From positions 1,612,001-1,676,000 of the forward strand of contig NZ_CP035042.1 of the NCBI RefSeq assembly GCF_009834345.1: a stretch of DNA of 64,000 nt, in the 5' to 3' direction. A program made the translations under genes and the position numbers. Of this stretch, positions 30,101 to 38,175 are shown piece after piece. The notes below the pieces were generated by a model. The model worked only from the letters and a program-made list of their open reading frames with translations, was not told the DNA's origin and searched no databases. Source of the stretch: Billgrantia tianxiuensis (lineage in GTDB: Bacteria > Pseudomonadota > Gammaproteobacteria > Pseudomonadales > Halomonadaceae). Within the stretch, counting starts at the first letter, position 1. The number at the start of each line of letters is the position of its first letter.

Positions 30101-31894
30101 ATGTCGCTCCAGCAAAATGGGATCCCAGGCATGCGCTCCGGAACCGCCGACGACATTGCCCAAGCGTTACGCTCCTGTTGGTCGCCGCTGCTGTGGGTGC
30201 TCGGTTTCAGCTTGTTCGTCAATGCTCTGATGCTGGTGCCTGCGTTCTACATGCTTCAGGTCTACGACCGGGTCATCACCACCGGCAGTCGCGAGACACT
30301 GCTGGTGCTGACGCTGGTTGCCCTCTTCCTGATGGCCGTGATGGGACTGCTCGACGTGATACGCTCGCGTCTCCTGGTGCGTGTTGGCAACGGTCTCGAT
30401 GCCCGTCTCGGGGCGCGCTTGCACCGCACCCTGTTCGCTCTGCACCTCCGGCGTGGACGGCCCGCCTCGGTGCAGCCGCTGGAGGACCTGCGCAGCCTCC
30501 GGCAATTCCTTTCTGGCCACGGCCTCTTTGCCTTCTTCGATGCACCTTGGGTGCCGCTCTACCTGGCCCTGCTGTTTCTCTTCGATCCCTGGCTTGGTGC
30601 TTTCGCCAGCCTGGCAGGGCTGGCGCTGCTCGCGCTGACGCTGATCAACGAGAAGTCGACTCGCTGGCTGCTTACCGAGGCCAGCGATGAGCATCGACAG
30701 GCGCGAGCGCGGATCGAGGCTAATCTGCGCAACGCCGAGGTTGCCCAGACGCTGGGCATGATACCCGCGCTAGAACGACGCTGGCTGACCCGCCACCAGG
30801 CCTCCCTGGTCAAGCAGTCACGGGCCAGCGACCGTACCAACGCGCTGACCCAGTTTGCCCGGACCCTGCGCCTGGCGTCGCAATCGCTGATCCTCGGCCT
30901 AGGGGCGCTGCTGGTGCTGGAGGGACGAATCACCCCCGGAGTCATGATCGCGGCCTCGATCATCCTGGCCCGCACGCTGGCGCCTATCGACGGCATGATT
31001 GGCGGCTGGCGAGGTTTCGTGAGTGCGCGAGATGCCTATCGACGACTGACGGCGCTTGGGCAAGAGATGCCCGTCGAGCGACAGCGATTGTCGCTGCCCG
31101 CACCGTGTGGGGAGGTCTCGCTGGAGTCGGTCACCATGGTGCCTCCCGGCATAGAGAAGCCCGTGCTGCAGGATATCGACCTGCGGGTCGCTCCCGGAGA
31201 GCATGTCGGGATCATTGGGCCCAGCGGCGCGGGCAAGAGTACCCTGGCGCGGCTGCTGGTGGGGGCTCAGTTGCCGCGTCAGGGCACGGTGCGTCTGGAT
31301 GGCGCCAGCCTCGACCAATGGAACGACGATGAGCTTGGCCCCTGTCTTGGCTATCTGCCCCAGGATATCGAGCTATTCGAAGGCACGGTGAGCGAGAACA
31401 TCGCCCGCTTCGGCGACGTCGATGACAAACGGGTAGTCGAGGCGGCGCACAAGGCGGGAGTTCACGAGATGATCCTGCGTCTGCCCGAGGGTTATGGCAC
31501 CTGGATCGATAGCGCCAGCGGCATCCTGTCACGGGGGCAGCGCCAGCGCGTGGCCTTGGCCCGGGCGCTGTACGGGGAGCCGGCGCTGGTCGTGCTCGAC
31601 GAGCCCAATGCCAACCTCGACGACGCCGGCGAACGAGCGCTGGGGGCCGCCATGCGCCAGCTCAAGGAAGCGGGTACCACGCTGTTCGTGATCAGTCATC
31701 GACGCAGCGTACTCGACGGCATCGATACGCTGCTGCTCATCGACGAGGGATGCATACGGCTGCGAGGGCCGCGTGACGAGGTGCTATCCCGTCTTGGGGC
31801 CGGAAAACGGCGCACAGCCGCGAGCGCTCCGAGCGCAAGACAGGGGGCGGTACAGCGCGCCGTGCAGGCACGACAACGGGGAGGGCAGACCTGA
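30101..31894 (+). CDS. Type I secretion ABC transporter (PrtD/LapB-type permease-ATPase)
   Basis: About 597 residues. An N-terminal transmembrane domain of five to six helices (residues about 20-300; FYMLQVYDRVITTGSRETLL is the PrtD-family signature) is followed by an ABC domain with Walker A GPSGAGKST, signature LSRGQRQRV, and Walker B ALVVLDEPNANLD. There is no C39 peptidase domain, so the substrate keeps its N-terminus, as for RTX proteins with C-terminal signals. The start is uncertain: ATG 30101 is chosen, ATG 30131 is equally possible, and no strong ribosome site is seen. It overlaps the adaptor gene by one base. The outer-membrane TolC-type partner is not in the window. Confidence 0.92.
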   Translation: MSLQQNGIPGMRSGTADDIAQALRSCWSPLLWVLGFSLFVNALMLVPAFYMLQVYDRVITTGSRETLLVLTLVALFLMAVMGLLDVIRSRLLVRVGNGLDARLGARLHRTLFALHLRRGRPASVQPLEDLRSLRQFLSGHGLFAFFDAPWVPLYLALLFLFDPWLGAFASLAGLALLALTLINEKSTRWLLTEASDEHRQARARIEANLRNAEVAQTLGMIPALERRWLTRHQASLVKQSRASDRTNALTQFARTLRLASQSLILGLGALLVLEGRITPGVMIAASIILARTLAPIDGMIGGWRGFVSARDAYRRLTALGQEMPVERQRLSLPAPCGEVSLESVTMVPPGIEKPVLQDIDLRVAPGEHVGIIGPSGAGKSTLARLLVGAQLPRQGTVRLDGASLDQWNDDELGPCLGYLPQDIELFEGTVSENIARFGDVDDKRVVEAAHKAGVHEMILRLPEGYGTWIDSASGILSRGQRQRVALARALYGEPALVVLDEPNANLDDAGERALGAAMRQLKEAGTTLFVISHRRSVLDGIDTLLLIDEGCIRLRGPRDEVLSRLGAGKRRTAASAPSARQGAVQRAVQARQRGGQT

Positions 31895-33219
31895 TGGCGA
31901 CACGCGATGGCGAAAGCCAGTCGACAGGCGAGCCATCGGCACCGCCCGTCGACTGGCGTGGCAGTCGACGGCTTGGGGTGTTGATCCTGCTAGTGGCTTT
32001 CGGCGGTTTCGGTGGCTGGGCGCTGGCAGCCAACCTGGCCGTAGCCGTCGTGGCGCCGGGCAAGGTGGCCGTGGCATCGTTCACGCGTTCGGTGCAGCAC
32101 TATGAGGGCGGCATCGTGAGCGAGATCCGGGTGGCCGATGGCGACCGGGTCGAGCAGGGCGAGGTGCTGCTCGTCCTCGACGATACGCATGCCCGCTCCC
32201 AGCTTCAGTTGGCGCGAAACCAGTACCTGCTCAACCGTGCCAGCGAAGTGAGGCTCTCGGCCGAGCTTGCCGAGTCCGAGACGCTGGAGTTCCCTCCCGA
32301 GCTGCACGAGAACGAATCGCGGCGGGTCGAGGAGGTGATCGCCGTTCAACGGGGATTGTTCTTCGCCAGAAGGCAGGCTCTCGATGGCACCCTGGACACC
32401 TTGGAGCAGCAGGCCCGCCAGTACCGTGAACAGCGCGAGGGGCTGGAAGCGCTGGTCGAGGTCAACCGTCAGCGGATTGCCTCATTGCGGGAAGAGGCGG
32501 AGGACCTGCGCAGCCTGTTCGAGCGTGGCCACGGCGATCGGCAGCGCCTGCGTGAGCTGGAGCGCGACATGCTTGAACTGGAAGGCGAAACCGCCCAGCA
32601 GGAAGCCAACATCTCGCGTATCGAGGCGCAGATCAGCGAGAACCGGCTGCAGCGACAGGTATTGCGCCAGGAGTTTCATCAGCAGGCCGGCGAAGAGCTG
32701 CGGGAGTCCCAGGCGCAGGTTGCCAATGCCGAGGAACGCATCACGGCCCTCGAGGACCAGGTACGACGTACGCTGATTCGAGCCCCGGTGGCGGGTACTG
32801 TGGTCGATCTTCAGCTGCGCTCCAGCGGGGCGGTGGTGGCTGCCGGCGAACGCGTGGTGGACATCGTGCCGGCCGACGAGGGTTACGTGATCGAGGCACG
32901 AGTGCCGGTCAACGAGATCGACAGCCTCTATCCCGGCCAAGCAGCCCGTATCCGCTTCAGCGCCTTCAACCAGCGCCTGACCCACACCGTGGAGGGAGAG
33001 CTCGTGCACCTCTCGGCCGACAGCCTGGCGGACGAAACCACCGGCAGCGAATACTACCGGGCTCGCATCGCCGTCGACGACACCACCCCTCTGCCGGAGG
33101 AAATGCGGCTGGTGGCAGGCATGCCGGCCGAAGTCATGATCAAGACCGGTGAGCGTACCTTTGCCAGCTATCTGAGCAAGCCGCTCACCGACGTGCTGGC
33201 CCGCGCCATGCGCGACTAG
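31894..33219 (+). CDS. Type I secretion membrane-fusion protein (HlyD/PrtE family)
   Basis: A 441-residue periplasmic adaptor that connects the ABC exporter to an outer-membrane channel. One transmembrane helix lies at residues 30-55 (LGVLILLVAFGGFGGWALA). A split lipoyl/barrel-sandwich domain (VQHYEGGIVSEI and IRAPVAGTVVDLQLRS) flanks a long coiled coil at about residues 130-295. The HlyD C-terminal beta domain ends with GMPAEVMIKTGERT, the family signature. Translationally coupled to the exporter gene. Confidence 0.94.
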   Translation: MATRDGESQSTGEPSAPPVDWRGSRRLGVLILLVAFGGFGGWALAANLAVAVVAPGKVAVASFTRSVQHYEGGIVSEIRVADGDRVEQGEVLLVLDDTHARSQLQLARNQYLLNRASEVRLSAELAESETLEFPPELHENESRRVEEVIAVQRGLFFARRQALDGTLDTLEQQARQYREQREGLEALVEVNRQRIASLREEAEDLRSLFERGHGDRQRLRELERDMLELEGETAQQEANISRIEAQISENRLQRQVLRQEFHQQAGEELRESQAQVANAEERITALEDQVRRTLIRAPVAGTVVDLQLRSSGAVVAAGERVVDIVPADEGYVIEARVPVNEIDSLYPGQAARIRFSAFNQRLTHTVEGELVHLSADSLADETTGSEYYRARIAVDDTTPLPEEMRLVAGMPAEVMIKTGERTFASYLSKPLTDVLARAMRD

Positions 33220-33301
33220 CCGGGAAAGCGTTGACGCAACCAGGCGGCTGAGCTTACCTGCATCGGCTACGCTGGTGGCGAATGGGCTCGGAGGAACGAT
33301 G

Positions 33302-34182
33302 ATGGCCAAGGTACCTGCCGCCTACCAGGCGACTCGAGGGTCGATGCTCGACATCGACCGCGATTTCTATGCGCGGCTGACCGACCCGGTGGCGCGGGAG
33401 CGGATCGACTCGCTGGTGGTGCCGATCCGCGAGGGTAGGGCCTGGCGGGTGCCGGCGGGGCACGTGGTGCGCCTCTCGACCCTCGAGGGCCCCCAGGTCG
33501 GCGACCTCAACCTGTGGAACCTGCACAATCCGCGCGAGCGTTTCTGGGCCTCGCGTACGCGCCAACTGCAGCGTGCCCATGTCTCCACCTTCGACCGCCT
33601 ATGGTCGACACTACCTTACCTGCGCCCCATGGCGACGATCATCGACGATACCCTGGCCAACTATGGCGTCGATGGCAGCGGCATGGACGAGCAGGGCGGA
33701 CGTATACACGATCTGCTGGGAACCCGCTGCGACCCCTACGTCAACCGCCTGCTCACCGGTGAGGACTTCGATCATCACTGCCACTCCAACCTGGTGCGCG
33801 CCGTGCTGCCGCATGGCCTCACCGAGTTCGACGTGCACGACGTGCTCAACGTGTTTCAGTGCACCGGGCTCAACGATGACGATCAGTACTTCATGAAGGC
33901 ATGTCCGGCCCGGGAGGGCGACTACCTGGAGCTGTTTGCCGAGATCGACCTGCTGTGCGCGCTGTCGTGCTGCCCGGGGGGGACCTGTCACAGGAACTGT
34001 GGGGGCCGAACGCCGGTGACCCGCTGCTGACTTGTCATCCCATCGGAGTGGAGGTTTTCCGTGTCGATCCCGAATGGCTGGCGGGCTGGCAATCGCCCCA
34101 GCCATCTCCCTATGCCGGCGGGCACGGACTCACGGGGCCAGCCATCGACTGGACGGCGGAGAAGCGGCGTCGCCAGGAGTAG
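33302..34182 (+). CDS. DUF1989 (urea-carboxylase-associated) family protein (one frameshift)
   Basis: Belongs to the DUF1989 family often found near urea carboxylase/amidolyase genes, although none is nearby here. Conserved features are the G-V-G-D-L-N-L-W segment around residue 60, the CDPYVNRLL segment and the CHSNL and DVLNVF motifs, likely metal and ligand residues. GGAGG precedes adjacent ATGs at 33299 and 33302. The frame breaks in the seven-G run at 33976-33982; one added G restores CCPGGDLSQELWGPNAGDP and the protein continues to a TAG at 34182. Corrected length is about 293 residues. Substrate unknown. Confidence 0.78.
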
Positions 34183-34222
34183 CCAAAGAGGCTTTGCAGG
34201 AGATGCTGCGGCAGTGAGCCGC

Positions 34223-34999
34223 TCACATGATGATGCAGCTGCGATCGCGCCCACTGCGCTTGGCCTGCAGCAGAGCCTGGTCGGCGCGTTGCAGCGTGTG
34301 GTTGAGCAGGTCCTCGCCATCGCGGTACTCGCTCAGCCCGGCGCTGGCGGTGATCGAGAGCCGGCTGTCACCCACCAGGATCGACAGCTCGGCCAGCCGC
34401 AGGCGCAGTCGATCGACAATGATGCGGGCCTCGGAGAGGCCGGTGTCGGCCAGCAGCAGCAGGAACTCTTCGCCGCCCCAGCGTGCGCACAGGTCGTAAT
34501 CGCGCAGCTCCTGGCGGATGGTCTGGGCGATGGCCACCAGGACCTTGTCGCCGGCTTCGTGCCCGTGCCGATCGTTGATCTGCTTGAAGTGATCGATATC
34601 GAGCATCACCAGGGTGTACTGCTTGCGTTCGTCGAGCTTGGGCAGCCGTTCGTCGATCAGGCGCCGGTTGGGCAAGCCGGTAAGAGGATCGTGGGTCGAG
34701 GCCTCTCGCAGGGCGCTGTTGCGCTCGTGCATGAGTTGCTGGTAGCCGTCGGAAATGCGCGAAAGCTTCTCCTGTCGGCGCAGCGATTTCTGATAGCGGC
34801 GCTGAGCCTTGCGTTCGTCCTCGCGCACGTAACGCTGATAACCATCGGCAATCGTCACCAGGCGCTCCAGGCGCTGCTTTTCGGCGCGATGAAACGCATG
34901 CAGGCGCGCCAGTGCCGGGCGCAGTGGGCTATCGGCATGCGCGGGATCACTCAGCAGCGCTTCGACCTGCGCCATCAGCTCGGTTTCCTCGCGTGTCAT
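34223..34999 (-). CDS. siaD: Diguanylate cyclase, SiaD type
   Basis: A 258-residue cytoplasmic c-di-GMP synthase with no membrane helix. The N-terminal 90 residues are a charged helical coiled coil. The GGDEF domain starts at THDPLTGLPNRR, the active site is GGEEF, and RDYD five residues before it fits the RxxD inhibitory product site. The last gene of siaABCD; it overlaps siaC by 4 bp (ATGA). In Pseudomonas, SiaD is activated by direct binding of unphosphorylated SiaC, through the N-terminal stalk. Confidence 0.9.
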   Translation of the reverse strand: MTREETELMAQVEALLSDPAHADSPLRPALARLHAFHRAEKQRLERLVTIADGYQRYVREDERKAQRRYQKSLRRQEKLSRISDGYQQLMHERNSALREASTHDPLTGLPNRRLIDERLPKLDERKQYTLVMLDIDHFKQINDRHGHEAGDKVLVAIAQTIRQELRDYDLCARWGGEEFLLLLADTGLSEARIIVDRLRLRLAELSILVGDSRLSITASAGLSEYRDGEDLLNHTLQRADQALLQAKRSGRDRSCIIM

Positions 35000-35385
35000 T
35001 CCGGGGCCTGGGTAGGGGTAATGGCGAACGGGAAGGTGCAGTCCTCGCGGAACTCCTCCGCAAGTTCGGCGATGCGTTCGTTGCGTGGGTCGTAGTGCCA
35101 GGTGACTTGGATGACGCGTCCTTCCTGGTGTGCCTCCTCCAGCAGATCGAAGATATCCATCATGGCCTTGACCGAGCTGGTATTGAGGTAAACCAGCGCC
35201 AGCTCGAGTGTCAGCGGGCGTGACTCGTCGCCGAGAAAACGCTTGACCCAGTCGATCACCTGATCGAACAGTTCGAATGAGTTCTCCGGGTAGGAGTCAC
35301 CTTGCATGGAGAGTAGGCCGGCCTGCCAGTCGCTGATGATGGTGGGCGTGGACTGGCTGCCAGGGATATTGAGGTCGTTGGTCAT
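34996..35385 (-). CDS. siaC: SiaC-type regulator (DUF1987)
   Basis: About 129 residues from ATG 35385 (an in-frame GTG lies three codons upstream). A single SiaC/DUF1987 domain with alternating strands and helices, in which LALVYLNTSSVKAMMD carries the threonine phosphorylated by SiaB and dephosphorylated by SiaA in the Pseudomonas system. In that system unphosphorylated SiaC activates SiaD. Position between siaB and siaD matches the known operon order exactly. Confidence 0.9.
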   Translation of the reverse strand: MTNDLNIPGSQSTPTIISDWQAGLLSMQGDSYPENSFELFDQVIDWVKRFLGDESRPLTLELALVYLNTSSVKAMMDIFDLLEEAHQEGRVIQVTWHYDPRNERIAELAEEFREDCTFPFAITPTQAPE

Positions 35386-35402
35386 TACAAACACTCGGCT
35401 GA

Positions 35403-35933
35403 TCAGATCACGGCGGTAAGGCTGAAGAAGCCTCTGCCGTCGGGCAGTGGCTCGAGCGAGGCCCGCATCGGCTCGCTCGACTTGCGTGCGATGTCCAGGA
35501 GTCCCAGGCCGGCGCCGGAGCTTGCGTTGCCACGGGGCATGCGCAGCTGTTTCTTGTAGGCCTGCTTCAGTTCCTGCTTGTCGAGCTTGGCAAGTGCCTC
35601 GATGGTGCGGAGCAGCGCTTCGCCGTCGGTGTATTCCACCAGGTTGCCGGCGGAAACCATGTAGCGGCCCTGGGCATCCTTGGCTACCGCCACCGTGGCT
35701 GAAGCGGCCTTCTCGTCGTAGCCAAGACGCATGGCATAGTGCCGGATATTCTGGGTCATCTCGATGTAAGCGGCGAAGACGTCCATGGCGTCCGACGGCG
35801 TGGCCTGCTGGGAGTTCAGATAGTTGCGCAAGGCGTTGCCGATCTCCTCGATCAGGCTACGTGAGATCGGACCATTGAAGCACAACATGATGCGCTGCTC
35901 GAGATAGCTTTCGCGCATGCTCAACAGGTTCAT
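35403..35933 (-). CDS. siaB: SiaB-type protein kinase
   Basis: A 176-residue single-domain kinase with a GHKL-like ATP site: EMTQNIRHYA has the N-box asparagine and SSGAGLGLLDIARKS the glycine-rich box. It phosphorylates SiaC and so turns SiaD off. Its ATG shares one base with the siaA stop (TGATG) and has AGGAGA eight bases upstream. Assignment is from operon order and motifs together. Confidence 0.86.
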   Translation of the reverse strand: MNLLSMRESYLEQRIMLCFNGPISRSLIEEIGNALRNYLNSQQATPSDAMDVFAAYIEMTQNIRHYAMRLGYDEKAASATVAVAKDAQGRYMVSAGNLVEYTDGEALLRTIEALAKLDKQELKQAYKKQLRMPRGNASSGAGLGLLDIARKSSEPMRASLEPLPDGRGFFSLTAVI

Positions 35934-38002
35934 CACACTTTCTCCTGTGATGTGTCGCCTGCCATGGCAGGGAGCGGGGTGGTCGAGTCGCTGCCGGGCG
36001 GGTGGTCCTGCTCGGTGAAGCGGAAACTCAACAGGGTGATGTCGTCGCGCTGCGGTAGGTCACCCTGATAGTCGCGTAGGGCCTGTTCGAAAGCCTCCAT
36101 CTGTTGCGGCAGGGAGCGCTGGGCGTGCTCCTTGAGCAATACCTCGAAGCGTGAGTTGCCGAAACCGAAGCCTTCGCTGCCTCCGGCCTGATCGAGAAAA
36201 CCGTCGGTACACAGCGAGTAGGTCCAGCCTGGGTGGAGTGCGACGTCCTGGTTGCGATACGCGATTTGGCGCTTATGGCCCAACGGTCGCTTGTCGCCGG
36301 CAAGATGCGTCAGGGCCGTGCCATCGCTGGCATAAAGGCCGATCTTGGCACCGGCGAAGGTGATTTGCCGGGCGGCGAGATCGACCCAGGCCAGGCCGGC
36401 GTCCATGTGTGTGGCGACCGAAGCGGGCAGTTGCTCGGCGCCCAGCAGCTCGCGGCTCTGGCTATCGGTCTCGGCGAGGATCGCGGCCGGATCCTGACAG
36501 CCCACCTTGAGAATCGCATGATCGAGAATGGCCCGGGCCAGCATGGTCATGAGCGAACCGGGAACGCCGTGGCCGGCGCAATCCACCACGCCGAACAGGT
36601 AGCCCCCCGCGGCCGGCCGGAACAGGTAGAAGTCGCCCCCCACCGTGTCGCGCGGCTTCCATAGCACACCATGATGATGCTCGAGGTGAAGCTCGAGCTC
36701 GCGGTCGGGGAGGATGGCACGCTGGATGAAACTGGCGTAATCGATCGAATCGCCCAGCTTCTTCTGCGTGGCGGCCATCTCGGCATTGGCTTGTTCCAGG
36801 GCTTGGGTGCGCTCGCGCACCTTGGTCTCGAGCTCCTGGGTGTGGCGCTGGACCTGATCGGCCATGTGCGAGAAGGCCTTGGACAGCTCTCCGATCTCGT
36901 CGTGGCGGGCGGTGGGCAATGGCGAGTCGTAGTGCCCGGCGGCGATGGCCTGGGCCGATTGCTTGAAGCGGCTGAGAGGTGCCAGGATAAGCCGCTCGAT
37001 GGCCAGCGCGATGACGGTGAAAAGGATGGCGAGGATCAGGACGGCGGCGATCAACAGTGGCCATAGCCAGCTCGGGTCGAGGATCTTGGCTACGCCTATG
37101 TCCAGTGCAGTGACCAGGTACCAATCCAGTTCGGGAATGTAGCCGACTGAGATCAGGCCCTTACTTCCCTCCAAGGTGCCCCACAGCGTCTGGATCGTTT
37201 CCGGCGACTGGTGGGCGGCCTGCATGGCGCGGGTCAGCTCGCGACGCTGGTCGTCGCTCTCCAGTAGGGAGTGAATATTGCGCGTACCGTCGGTCCCGCC
37301 CGCGCCGGAGCCGAGTGCGATCTGCTCGAGGGAAGGGTGTGCCTGCAGTGCGCCGTGTCGATCGACGATCATCGGTGTGAGACCGGGGGCCTCGTCGCGG
37401 ATGAACGCATCGAGGAAGGCGCCCAGCTCGAAGCCGGTGCCGGCCAGGCCCAGCAGGGTATCGCCGTCCCGTACCAGCACGTTGAGCCAGACCTTGGTCA
37501 CGTCGAGTTCATGGTCGAAGTTGACGTTGAGATTATAGGGCTCGTCGATCTGGCGTATCTGGTAGTACCAACCGTCGTTGGGCTGGGAGGCGTCCAGGCG
37601 GTAGCGGGGCGACTGCGCCTCGGGGTCGTCGGCAGTGGCGTAATAGTAATTGCCGCTGGCATCGGCAATCACGAAGTAGGAACGGTCGGCAAAGTCCTGG
37701 CGAAAGTCCTCGGCCTCTGCGAGGAAACGTGCCTGCAGTTGCGTATCGCCCTCATTGCTCAGCCACTGGCGCACTGCCAGTGAATTCGCGAAGCGCTGGG
37801 CCAGGGCCAGCTCGCGAGATACCGGAGCGAGAATGCGCTGCATATGCAGCAGGGTATAGTTCTCCGCATAGGCGTTGGCGAAGTGACGGCGAACGTCGTC
37901 GATCGCCTTCCAGCCCAGCAGGAGCGCGGGAATCAGAGCGAGAAGACAGGCGAGCAGCAGAGTCGCAACCGACTTGCCACGCAGCCCCCATCGAGCGGCC
38001 AT
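35933..38002 (-). CDS. siaA: SiaA-type membrane PP2C phosphatase with extracytoplasmic sensor and HAMP
   Basis: 689 residues. A transmembrane helix at about 10-30 (VATLLLACLLALIPALLLG), a periplasmic dCache-like sensor at about 35-305, and a second helix at about 310-335. HAMP follows at about 335-390, then a short coiled coil and a SpoIIE/PP2C phosphatase domain at about 430-660 with the metal-binding GGDFYLF, DCAGHGVPGSL and CTDGFLDQ motifs. It senses an unknown envelope signal and dephosphorylates SiaC, raising c-di-GMP. First gene of the operon. Confidence 0.92.
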   Translation of the reverse strand: MAARWGLRGKSVATLLLACLLALIPALLLGWKAIDDVRRHFANAYAENYTLLHMQRILAPVSRELALAQRFANSLAVRQWLSNEGDTQLQARFLAEAEDFRQDFADRSYFVIADASGNYYYATADDPEAQSPRYRLDASQPNDGWYYQIRQIDEPYNLNVNFDHELDVTKVWLNVLVRDGDTLLGLAGTGFELGAFLDAFIRDEAPGLTPMIVDRHGALQAHPSLEQIALGSGAGGTDGTRNIHSLLESDDQRRELTRAMQAAHQSPETIQTLWGTLEGSKGLISVGYIPELDWYLVTALDIGVAKILDPSWLWPLLIAAVLILAILFTVIALAIERLILAPLSRFKQSAQAIAAGHYDSPLPTARHDEIGELSKAFSHMADQVQRHTQELETKVRERTQALEQANAEMAATQKKLGDSIDYASFIQRAILPDRELELHLEHHHGVLWKPRDTVGGDFYLFRPAAGGYLFGVVDCAGHGVPGSLMTMLARAILDHAILKVGCQDPAAILAETDSQSRELLGAEQLPASVATHMDAGLAWVDLAARQITFAGAKIGLYASDGTALTHLAGDKRPLGHKRQIAYRNQDVALHPGWTYSLCTDGFLDQAGGSEGFGFGNSRFEVLLKEHAQRSLPQQMEAFEQALRDYQGDLPQRDDITLLSFRFTEQDHPPGSDSTTPLPAMAGDTSQEKV

Positions 38003-38112
38003 GGTGTGTAGTAATTCCCTGGTGCGGCGAGTCTGAGAAGGGGCATACTCGGTGTATGCTTCTTTTCAACCAAAAATGCCACAAGCCCGGGCGCAAAGCG
38101 AGAGTGCGGGAA

Positions 38113-38147
38113 AGATAAAAGAATGCCCGGCTCTGTTGGCCGGGCAT
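38113..38147 (-). terminator. Terminator of rnb
   Basis: On the minus strand ATGCCCGGC, a 7-base loop and GCCGGGCAT are followed by TCTTTTATCTTT. It lies 28 bases after the rnb stop. Confidence 0.85.
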
Positions 38148-38175
38148 CGTAGTCACGCAGCGACTGGCATTCGCT

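Noticed and set aside
30037..30690. Alternative forward frame over the start of the type I exporter gene
   Set aside because: It overlaps the conserved transmembrane domain of the exporter, is Arg/Pro/Ala-rich and shows no domain.
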